Source: Pseudevernia furfuracea
Lineage: Eukaryota > Ascomycota > Lecanoromycetes > Lecanorales > Parmeliaceae
Reading direction: 5' to 3'
Assembly: GCA_022315425.1 (NCBI GenBank)
Contig: JAIUPT010000038.1
Span: 496,001 to 560,000 of the forward strand
Length of the DNA: 64,000 bases
Numbering within the stretch: the first letter of the stretch is position 1; the number at the start of each line of letters is the position of its first letter. This document shows, in pieces, positions 1-9,399 of the stretch. The position numbers and the translations under genes are program-made. Under the pieces are notes generated by a model. That model did no database searches and was not told where the DNA came from. It was given only the letters and a program-made list of their open reading frames with translations.

Positions 1-381
1 TCTCCCTGGCTTTCCGTAATCGGCGCCGTGATATGCACAACCGTGCACATCCAAGATATGTACGATCAACCGGGAGACTCGGCTGCTGGCCGAAAGACTA
101 TCCCTCTCGTTTTCGGCGACGGTCTCGCGCGGTGGAGTATTGTAATAGCAGTGGCTGCGTGGAGCTGGCTGTGCCCCATGTATTGGGGATCAGCGGCCGT
201 TGGATACTTGGGACCTGTGGCATTAGGAGCAGTGGTTGGCCTCCGCTCATTGACGAAAAGGACGGTAGAGGATGACAAGACGACGTTTAAGATCTACAAT
301 GTCTGGCTCGTGTCCATTTACTTATTACCGCATATGAAGTCCCACACACTGTCGCCTGATATTGCTCGGATGCGGGCTTGA
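1..381 (+). CDS. UbiA-family prenyltransferase, C-terminal part (5' truncated by window edge)
   Basis: The frame is open from base 1 and stops at 379-381, giving about 126 residues. The visible part carries the second conserved acidic motif of UbiA enzymes (QDMYDQPGD followed by GRKTIPL), which binds the prenyl diphosphate through Mg2+. Three hydrophobic helices follow. These membrane enzymes move a prenyl group onto an aromatic or other acceptor. In fungi this subgroup is often found in secondary-metabolite pathways, but the first DxxxD motif and any pathway neighbours lie outside the window, so the substrate is unknown. The call rests on the motif and the membrane pattern. Confidence 0.8.
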   Translation, partial: SPWLSVIGAVICTTVHIQDMYDQPGDSAAGRKTIPLVFGDGLARWSIVIAVAAWSWLCPMYWGSAAVGYLGPVALGAVVGLRSLTKRTVEDDKTTFKIYNVWLVSIYLLPHMKSHTLSPDIARMRA

Positions 382-943
382 CGTGGCGTTTTTCTGCCGT
401 CAGCGGAAGATGCCGGAACTGGGATGAAGGTCTCTCTTATTTCTGCGGAGACCACTACTCATAAGCTCAGGAGACGGATGAAAATGTGGGAGTCAGAGCT
501 TTTCTTGGTCCTCATATCATGATAACAGTATGGTCGTCATCTTAATGTGAGGGCATTATGATATGAAATTTTGAAAATAGTCGTATAACTAAGGTATAAG
601 ACATGGAATTAAGTGAGCTAGAGAACTAATGTTGAAAAGTAGGATATGTGATATGAGTGAGTGACGTGTAGGTTTCTTGAATCATTCTCTCAGAACTTTC
701 CTGGAGGATGTCTTCGACCCCATACTAATTGAGTGACATAGCCGACATGCGCAAGAGTCAATAGCTGAAACATGGCTGAGAACCCAAATTTTGACACCTA
801 ATCGTCACGTCTATCCAGAATCCTGAAAGATTACACGAGGACCACAACGGCTACCATAGCAGCAGCTACGGTCCATAAACCCCATACTCTTTAGCCTTTC
901 AGCTGCTCGCTGGAACACATCTCCCTCCGTCCCAGCAACCCCT
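382..943. other. Non-coding stretch
   Basis: AT-rich sequence downstream of the prenyltransferase gene. I see no open frame with protein-like composition, no RNA gene and no clear repeat. Confidence 0.5.
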
Positions 944-1046
944 AGTCGACCCATTGGCTTTACTCAACGAAGACGATGTACTTGCCGCAACCCCAGTCGA
1001 TCCATTGGCTCTACTCAACGGAAGACGACGTACTTGCCGCAACCCC
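944..1046. repeat. Two-copy tandem repeat, about 51 bp unit
   Basis: Copies at 944-994 and 995-1046 both run from AGTCGA through CCATTGGCT to GCCGCAACCCC and differ at only a few bases and one indel. No reading frame uses it convincingly. Confidence 0.75.
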
Positions 1047-1253
1047 TTTTGTTGGAAAGTTGGTTTCTTGCGTGTGATGAGCCTCAAGAGGATAGCTGAG
1101 GCTCTTCATATCTATTACCCGAGTACATAGCGCCGAAGCCACTGCATTCACCAGACCCGTGGCGTTCGTGATGAGATGGGAAGTTTGGAGAGTCCCTAAG
1201 TGGCGCGCGCTCTTCGTGTCGATGGATCTTTTGGGGAACAGCAGATGTGGCAG

Positions 1254-2760
1254 CTAAAAGGCTGGATTTGGATTCTCAGCAATGTTTCGTCTCGGCTTTT
1301 GACGTCCACGATAATTCGTTCTGGACTTGGCATACAGGAAGGATGCCGTCGGCCGCTCTGCCCTTCCTTGAGAAGCATCATGTCGCGGAAAAAACTTGTC
1401 TACAACCTCGGAAGTGATGGGATCGTTTGCACGGTGGCTATCAATTATTTCGTTGTGAGATTGTCCGACTGTGGTCAAAATCTTGCATCCGTCATGAAAG
1501 CAGTCTTCCTTCTTGCCAAGAATCTGTTCCATTTGCTGTATCCGGCGGTTTCGGTATTCGGCAAGTTGATCCCATCCTTTGTTGACCCATGTGGCTACCT
1601 CGTTGAAGACACAACTTAGGGACCAGATATCGACATTCTACTTAATCTGGAGGTTACATCTTTGTAACTTCTCGTCGAGTCTCCGAGCTTCTAGAGCGCC
1701 TAAATTTTGAATCAGCAGAGTCAGGATTTTGGTGGTGGCCTGGGGCAATGAATACCATATGCTGAGGTACCAAAATTGGTTTGGGTGGAGACGTTGCGCA
1801 GGAAGGATAAACGCTTCTCGAAATGGCTCAAACCTAGATCGGCGAGTTTGAAGTCACAGTCATAGATTTCAGCCCCGCGGCTCTTTACAAGAATGTTGAA
1901 CGGATTCACATACTGGTGCCAACTGAACGCATAAGCCTTGAACCGGTTGAAATGTGCACATCACATACCCAAGTAAGATTTGAAATATATCAGGATTGTC
2001 TTCACCTTCGCCGTGAATCTTGACCAAGCCATTAACCACAGCCAAGAAGTTATCCCAGAACATCACTGTCTCTTGTGTAGTCGTGAGGTGGTATCCGCGC
2101 CATGTAGTCGTCAAGGTTTCCGAGATTCGCATATTCCAAAATGAGATTGTACGTCTCCTGACAAACAAAGCCGTCATAGAAGCCAATGATGTTCAAAGGG
2201 GGGAGTCCATCGGCCTTGAGCCTTTTGAAGGTTTCACGCTCGGTGTCGTAGTACGTCTGGGCTTCTGCGGTTTGGTAGGGTTTTAGTACGTAGATGTTCC
2301 GGTGCTGGTGATTAAAGTCCTACTGTCCATGAGAAATGTACATTGTATTGAAAAGAACGTTCATCCTACCGCATGCTCCGGTGGGACCAGCTTATTATAA
2401 TCTCCGTCGACATTGATTTTATATGTAATAGAGCTGCCACCCTCAGCAATCTTTTCTTTGTGATATATAGGCAGGATCTCGTCTGGCCCAATATGGAGGC
2501 CCAGTATTCAAATGTCAGGGCGCAGAATGCCCATTGCTCTTGACGATGGGCTGCCCAGATCTCGCGCCGGGTCAATCTCTCCTTGAGCGTCTCCAACGGT
2601 ATAAATTTACGCTCCTCCTCATTTTCAAACCCGCCACAGCCAATGCGAAACGAATCTGGAGATTGAACCACTTCAGGAAATCTTGGATGTGAGTGTCGTG
2701 ATCAGGCTGTGACTCAGAGTGGCGATCGCGGGGTGACTTTTTCATTGCCAGAGTAGTCAA
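1254..2760 (-). pseudogene. Degraded fungal protein kinase gene
   Basis: Minus-strand segments in several frames add up to a kinase-like protein. Going 5' to 3': a segment before 2366; an N-lobe piece (about 2290-2150) with NIIGFYDGF and an LILEYANLG hinge; an alpha-E piece (WDNFLAVVNGLVKIH); the catalytic-loop region (HQYVNPFNILV, about 1910-1890) and the activation segment (FKLADLGLSHF); and a C-lobe piece (CFHDGCKILTTVGQSH, about 1500). The frames do not join: shifts are needed near 2215, 2080 and 1900, and one frame stops just before WDNF. The catalytic Asp of the HxDxKP loop is replaced by Tyr. The function is therefore almost certainly lost. The exact ends are approximate. Confidence 0.65.
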
Positions 2761-2892
2761 ACGTCTACTGCATTGCTACCCTAGTAACGGCGTGAGCCCG
2801 CGTGTACAGCAGTCCGGATGGTAGCCTTCGTACACGGGATTAATCGCTCAGCGCTGACGGTCTAAGACAGATTCGTTTGCGCAGCAGGTCAT

Positions 2893-4638
2893 TTGCGAGG
2901 ATGTCTAGAAACGACTCGAGACATGCTAATGTTGGCATTTACATATGTCCAGATCATCGCAGAATTCTTGGGCTTCTTATTGCTTTTTGGGGAACAGGAG
3001 CATGCACAAGATCTTTATTGTAGCGGTTTTAACCAACGTACACGCCTCGCAGGCGTGGAGCTAGGGACGGAGGTCCATACCCGGAACTGGTCGGGTCGTG
3101 ATATGCAGGGATGCTACAGCCTGAAATTAGTTGAGCCCTCGCCTTCCCCGGGGCATTGGCCTTGGTCGATACAATATTGGGCAGTGCATCACAGCTTCGA
3201 TGCCGAAAACATCAGGTCGACGTGACTTGTCATAGAAGTCGACAACTCGATAGAGGAACATATCGAGTTCACCACAAGCGAGAAGGAGGCTCCAATGGGA
3301 AAGCCGGCTTTTGAGACCATCGAAAAAGCATTCGGAGCAGCACTTACCACTCATCTGATTCTATGTGACTGGTCAGCTGAGCATTGGCGTTGGTGTATCA
3401 AATTTCTTGAGGAAAGGTTCGAGAAACAAAGTATCACGACGAACGCGGACGTCCCAGTGAATGCTGCAAACGGTTCTGATATCAAAAAATTGCGTCGTTC
3501 CGATACGCGAAACACTTTTCAGACATAGAGATTTCGTCGAATGCTTTTCTTTCCATCATCTGTTTGGGGGCAGACTCAAACCTTTGAGAATATAGCTATG
3601 ACATCAACAGAACGAGATTCCCCGATCTAAAGCTATGAAAATCCAAGTGGAAAGAAACAGCCCATGCCTCCCGGAAAGAAGGACGATATCCCTAGCACGC
3701 CAGGCTCACCGTCCGTAAAACGTGACAAGTACGGTCAACGGATCTTCACATTCGACGACTTGCAAGATATTCAGCATCTCAAAGAAGTAGCAAACGAGAT
3801 CGTTCTGTTCCTCAGGTTAAGTCTCAACGTGATCATGCAATTAAACCAATACTATGTGTCCAGTACCGAGTGTAAGGAAATGCCAGAGAAAATAAGCCGC
3901 AATTGCAGGTGGGAAATAATAAGCTTCGGACGACGCATTGATGGCATCACGAAAAAGCTGGAGCTGCAGATATTAAGAGTAGAATCACTCACTCGCTCCC
4001 TTACAGATCGCAAAACACTGGTAGGAAGCCAGATGTCGATGTCACCACGATAAGCTAACACCATCACAGCTTTACGGCCTTCTAGACTACCTAAATACCC
4101 TTTCCACAAGGAGCGGGCGGCCCAGTCTCAAAAGTCAACAGCAGAAATGAAGCACATGACCCATGAGATGAAACATATCGCTCGTCAGACAAAGACAGAG
4201 ACTGTCTCAATGAAGATCATCACCGTTGTGACTCTATTCTTTCTGCCTGGAACCTTCATCTCGGTATGCCTCTTCGTTTTCTTTTCCCCGGTAAGCTACG
4301 AATCCATTCCACACGTGAAACAAGAGACTGCAATATTCCGAAGTAATGTATCGAACCCACTGCAGCACAATCCAAGGAACGAAGATCCACAGGCGAACTC
4401 GATCAAGTACGGATTTCGCTAATACAATTTTCAGACTTTCATGAGCACGGACATTGTAAAATGGCCCGATGGAAAGAAAGTCTACCAGCAAGATGCCTTG
4501 AACGTTTGGCTTTATCTAAGTATGCCGTTCATGGCCGTCACACTCGAACTCCGGGGCGCCCTTAATCTTTACGCCCGGCGCAAAGAGAATTGGAATGAGT
4601 GGTTGTGGCATAAGAGTCGAGAAAGGTCTCCCGTTTGA
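2893..4638 (+). pseudogene. Degraded CorA-like Mg2+ transporter-type protein gene
   Basis: An N-terminal piece (GRDMQGCYSLKLVEPS, then HWPWSIQ) runs into a TGA at 3223-3225, where the family has Trp, and the same frame then continues to 3528. After a stretch with stops (3529-3663) comes a coiled helical piece (IFTFDDLQDIQHL, 3740-4020) and a clean intron from about 4018. The next exon has lost one base near 4103. Past that shift the membrane part is intact: VTLFFLPGTFIS, an intron 4264-4433, STDIVKW, and a second hydrophobic segment (NVWLYLSMPFMAVTL). This layout matches the fungal CorA-like family. A nonsense change plus a one-base deletion make it a relic. It is divergent from the kinase relic. 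Confidence 0.65.
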
Positions 4639-5284
4639 TTTCATCGCAGACATACCCGCTCAGTTTCGTTGCAGACCTCGGTCATGTTAACCATGCGGAT
4701 GTTGGGTTGACGACCTGGATGTCTCCGACTGCTATTTGAACAACTGCAAGAAAGTGACAACTATCCTTACTTGATATCGGTTTCGCGGAGGACTTAGAGC
4801 ATCCCGGTTATCTTCTTTTACACAAGAACGAGTCGTCTTTGGAGAATATCCGAGAGTTCACGGAGAAGCTTCTTGGCAAAATCTGTACACCGGGTGAGAC
4901 GAGGAGGACTCCATCCTCAGTGGCTCCAAGTTTGAGACAAAGCATCAATTTTCCCCCAAACGAGCACACAAGAGTCCTTTTACACCACCAACGGAGTGCA
5001 AACTACCGGTATAAATCTTTTCGGGTTACGACCTCGACTCATTTCAGGAGTCTTGTCTCAACAACAAAAATCATCGCCTTTCTGTACACAGATCGGAGAA
5101 TATGGGTATTTAGTTAGGGAGGGGGGAGAAAAGGTTAACCATTGTACCCTAGTAGCTAGAATATTCAGTATGGTAGTCACGTAGAGCTGCCTTCCTCCAG
5201 TCTCGCCCGGGTGATTCGATATCTCCATACTGACCATCTCTTCACAGGAGTGGGCTTCCCTGTGTCAACTTGCGATAACGATCT
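4639..5284. other. Non-coding stretch
   Basis: Short frames only. One of 92 codons at 4839-5117 has no recognisable motif. I see nothing else. Confidence 0.4.
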
Positions 5285-6259
5285 CTAAATGTAAGAAGAT
5301 GATCGTGTGATGTTGATCCTTTGCATGGGATTCCAGGGATTGTTCCTAAATGGCTGTCGCGATGGCGTTGCGCACGGAGAGTCGATGTTGCATTGAATTA
5401 TGATTCTTGGAAAATATTTCTGGTTTTCATTTATCATCCTCCAGATAGGTGTGAGTAGCTCCGGCGCACGCTGCAGATAGGGGTAGAGCCGGCTCTTCTG
5501 GGTCATTCCTGCCGGGTTTAAAAGCATCAGGCCTGCGCGACCATATAATTTATGAGATTCACTTCAGATGGAAGAGATCAACGGTGTAACCCGATCGGTA
5601 TCTTCATTCCCAGGTCGTTTCCACTCTTCGCCCAGCACCACCATGCCCATGCTTCTAATATCGCGCGAAACCTTCATCTGACAAAAATCTCCCACTACGC
5701 TTTCTGTAAACTTCTCCGCTTCCAGATAGCGCGGATCAGGGATTTCTTGTTTCTTGAAAAGTCTTTTCGTAGCCAAAGACTGGAATTGCTGTAAGCCGTT
5801 CCAGCCCATGAGCTGATGGACGAGAAAACTTTCCTACATGGCATCAAACAGCTAAGCGTGGATACTCGAAGCCGTTGAAGTCGTCAGACGGATCTTCCAA
5901 GACACTCAGCCTGTTGAAATAGAGGTACTGAGTGCCATAGTCTGCCACGTCCTTTTTCACTGCACAATTTGGATATGAAATTTTCCATTGTGCCACCGAC
6001 AGGTATGTACTTGAGAAGTGGATGTGATTATCGAATTGTGCAGACTAGCTTGACTCTGACCTGCGTCGTGTGATTGTACAAAAGCGGCGACCACCTTAGA
6101 CCTGATAGGGATGAGATTGGCGTTTGCGCAAGGATATTTCGGCAAATTCCGCGGCAGCTTTCTCAAGATCCGGGATTCCGGGCATCTGTTCAGCAAATTC
6201 GTCAACTCCCTGTAGGTTCCAGGTAGATTGAAGCTCCTCGAGCTATGCAAAAATGTCAC
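5285..6259 (-). pseudogene. Probable relic of a gene of unknown function
   Basis: Three minus-strand blocks in different frames look protein-like and follow one another: 6259-5957 (ELTNLLNRCPE, IPIRSKVVAAFVQSHDAG), 5809-5564 (KRLFKKQEIPDPRYLEAEKF, then SRDIRSMGMVVLGEEWKR) and 5527-5285 (PYLQRAPELLTPIWRMINEN). They have amphipathic helical composition and no low complexity. No start, splice plan or frame connects them without shifts. I do not recognise the family. It could instead be a gene with unusual introns. Confidence 0.35.
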
Positions 6260-7805
6260 ATTTACTCGTCAATCGGCAGAGGCAGACCGGTCGTATACCA
6301 ACCAAGATCCTCTCGACACTACCTCCACACTACCTCCCCTCGCGCTCAGGAATATTCCAAGGACAGCATTGTAGAAGGTCTTCCTCTGGTCCCTGATGCC
6401 CTCTATGTATTCCTTCTTCTGACAGACATGTACAGGATCATCAAAGGCTCCACCCAAACGCGCCAAACGTCCCCCGCGCCCAGGACATAGATATTTCATC
6501 GACCCTATCTATCTCCGCCCGAGACCTGGCTACAGCAATAATACTTCCAGATCTGTGTCTTTAAGAGGCTCTCCAAGCGATCAGCCAGCCGTGCGTGCCC
6601 CGCCGCATCTTGGAGGGTCCCCCTTGAACAGAGATGTTATGGAGGGCACCCAGAGAGCCGAGTCATCGGATGGTGGCAGATTCACAATGCATCGTGATAG
6701 ACGGCAACCGTTCCCCAAAGCTGGAATGCCTGCTGGCCGAGAGACGAATCAAGCGGCGGTGGATGCAAGGAGCTTGGGTGCTAAGCCTGGATCTTCTCTC
6801 ATGAGGAATGCCTGGAAGGCCATTCCTCCTGGTGAGACAAGGGGTCCCTCGGAGAGATCGATAATCCAGTCTCGAAACCTGCAAGGCAATAATGGGGTTC
6901 AGAGTCACCCTCCTGAAGATGTGAATGGTCTCCAAGAACCCTTTCCTAGACGGGAGAATGGTTTCCTGCGACGTCCTCTCCAAGAGGAATCGGCTCGCTA
7001 TACTGGTACTCAAGGAGCCGAAAATGCTGCCTTAGCCTCTCAATTCAGCTCCCCAAAATCTCGAGCCAGCTTGCCAATTCGCACGTCGAGAGGCGAAGGA
7101 CGGCCTCCACACCCGGGCCGCAGCCGCGCTGGTCGTTTTCAAGCCTCTCGGGACAGCGACGAGTCTGAACCCCGACGGAAGAAACGTGGCGCCGCAGGTC
7201 GCTCCAGCAGAGGCGACCGCCCTCCCCCCGTGCAGAAGATATGGACAGAAGAAGAGCAACAGTATCTGAAAGAGAAAATAGAGCGGGAGTCGCAGCAATC
7301 TCTGGAGTACGAGCCAGTGGAATACAGGAGGGAGATGTTTACCGGAATGGGGCCTGCGACTGCATCAGATGAGTGGGGCATGAGCGAGATTCTTGGAGAA
7401 CGACTGCTGCTGGCAAAGAAATATCTAGATCAGGACTTCATACAGTGGGATAGCAAAGAGCAGAGGGCTGATGTGATGGCAGTGGTAGAGAAGCTAAAGG
7501 CTGTTCGAAGGGCCAAACCTACAGACGGTGATGAAGAAAAAGCTAAGGAAACTACGTCGGTGTCCGCGGATGGGAATCAGCAAGCTCAAGCGCTGATGCA
7601 GAAATTACTTGGAGGGAATTACGACAGATTTAAAAGGATAGGGGAGAATGATGTTCTCGGCCATGTGGAGAGATACGTGCACCGGAACGACAGCTACTAT
7701 CCTGACGATGAACAGTCGTTGTTGGAAAAAGTTAGGAGTATATTGCCTGCCGAACAGGCTTCGAAGGCTGCAAAGGGTGAGAAGAAGGGGGCCACCGCGG
7801 CATGA
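6245..7805 (+). CDS. Uncharacterised protein with a possible mitochondrial presequence
   Basis: Proposed exons are 6245-6370 and 6426-7805 (501 codons). The frame is open without a stop from 6423, preceded by a good acceptor (TTCTTCTGACAG), and has no ATG until 6639. A donor at 6371 keeps phase and adds an Arg/Ser/His-rich start (VVYQPRSSRHYLHTTSPRA) that resembles a mitochondrial targeting peptide. Residues to about 300 are basic and disordered. The C-terminal part (from KIWTEEEQQYLKEKIERES, 7237 on) is helical and acidic/basic, and looks like the conserved domain. Function not recognised. A mitochondrial ribosome-associated role is conceivable but unsupported. Exon 1 overlaps the antisense relic upstream, so its start is the weakest point. 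Confidence 0.6.
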
Positions 7806-7984
7806 GGCGTGTTTTAACGGGATCAAGTATGTAGCCTAGTTTGTACAAAGACCTTCTGAACTCTGCAGCAAGTATCCATCGACCTGAGCAAACGCTTTGT
7901 TGAACGGACACGTTGGATGGAGCGCTAGACTCGTCCTAAAGAAGCATAGCGTAACCCTAACATGCAAAGTTGAGAGTTCGGGGA

Positions 7985-9018
7985 ATGTCAACTCCCAGCT
8001 CCAACGCAGCAATGCGGGCAAAGCTGTCCACCAATCTCACCACCGCACTCTCACTCCCACTCTCACCCTCCCGCTCGCGCCACCTCCCCTTGTTAACAAA
8101 TCTCATCCTCCCACCGCGCCGTCTCAATGGCCCAAAACCCCCTTCCACCCGCACCCTAACAACCACGACCTCCCTCCTCAAAAAAGGCGGGAAGCAAGAC
8201 TCCAAACGCACCGTCTCCCTCAACGCCTCCAAGGCCCAATCCCAATCCCACTCGTCCGCCGTCGACGCGTTCGACTTCTCCGACTACTCCGCGGCCATAA
8301 AGCGCGCGCACGAGCATTTGCGCTCGGAGCTGGCCAAGATCAAAGCCGGGGGCCGGAACGCGGAGGAGATTGAAGGGTTGAGGGTTGTTTTGGGGAAGGA
8401 GGATGGCGGCGGCGGTGGGGGGGATGTTGGTAAGGGGACGGGAGATAAGGTAGGAGGAGGAAGGGGGGGTGGCAAGGGAAAAGCGGACAGGCAGGGGGGT
8501 GTGAAGCTGGGCGACGTAGCGAACGTGGTGGCGCGGGGGAGGAACGTCGGGGTCATGGTTGGGGAGAAAGACGTGCGTTGAACGTTAATTGGGTTCCCCT
8601 TTGCTGTTACAAAGCATCCCCCGCACACCCTTCACAAAAGCAAGAAATGCTGACATGATATTGGCCAAAACAGCACCTCAAGCCCGTCCTCTCCGCCCTC
8701 GCCTCCCTCGCCTCCCTAACCTACACCGCCTCGCCCACGGACCCTCTGACCCTCACCATCGCCATACCACCCGTAACCGCCGAGTCCCGTCTCGCGGCCA
8801 AAAAGCAGGCTGATAAGAAAGGAGAGGAAGCGCTGTTTGCGCTTAGGGAAGCGAGAGGGGCACAGAGGAAGAGACATCGGAGTATGGAGTTGGGAAAATT
8901 AGTCGGGCCGGACGAATTGAGGAGGGCGGAGAAGGAGGTGGAGAGGTTGAATGAGGGGGCGGTGGGGGTGGCGAAGGGGATGGTTGAGGGATGTAGGAGG
9001 GGTCTGGAAGGCGGGTGA
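7985..9018 (+). CDS. RRF1: Mitochondrial ribosome recycling factor
   Basis: Exons 7985-8572 and 8674-9018 (310 residues); the intron is GTGCGT...CAG with CTGAC at 8650. RRF splits post-termination ribosomes together with the mitochondrial elongation factor. The N-terminus is Ser/Arg/Leu-rich without acidic residues, as in a mitochondrial presequence; Met10 (8012) is a possible start. The RRF fold begins at FDFSDYSAAIKRAHEHLR and resumes after a Gly/Lys-rich insert (about residues 137-175) with KLGDVANV, SPTDPLTLTIAIPPVT and the long helix containing KKQADKKGEEALFALREAR and RRAEKEVERL. The bacterial protein is about 185 residues; the extra length is presequence plus insert. Weakly conserved but a good match in order and spacing. 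Confidence 0.8.
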
Positions 9019-9399
9019 CGTTGAAGAGGGTGTGTGCATGATCTGTACTACTCCATCTGTAGATACTCTGTATAAAACCAGTGATGTACAACAGACAGAG
9101 AAGGTGATGCGGTTAGACGGAGAAAAGTGATTGAATTGTGTGGGCATGTATGATGGATCCTGTCTATTCACTCTAGCTAAATCGCATATCTTATAAAAGG
9201 ATCAAAAGACGGAAGTCTCGAGACAACAGAATGATACATGCGCGAGACGAGATGATGGGACCGGCATCTCTAGCAACATGGCCGGAGAGTAGTGTAACTT
9301 TTGAGCACCGCAGGCACCGTAATGGAATGCCAGAAATCCGCTACTACACATCGTGGATATCGTCAAAAGCACACCTCTCCTATCTAGTGAATCGAAAAT
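9019..9399. other. Convergent 3' intergenic region
   Basis: Lies between the convergent 3' ends of the recycling factor and SSB genes. It presumably holds both 3' UTRs. No gene seen. Confidence 0.5.

Noticed and set aside
6269..6499. Minus-strand frame that reads like a possible first exon of the 5.3-6.3 kb relic
   Set aside because: It overlaps the better supported plus-strand exon and intron of the 6245-7805 gene, so I left it out of the relic.
8284..8628. Minus-strand frame opposite the recycling factor
   Set aside because: Pro/Ser-rich mirror of the Gly-rich insert; no domain.
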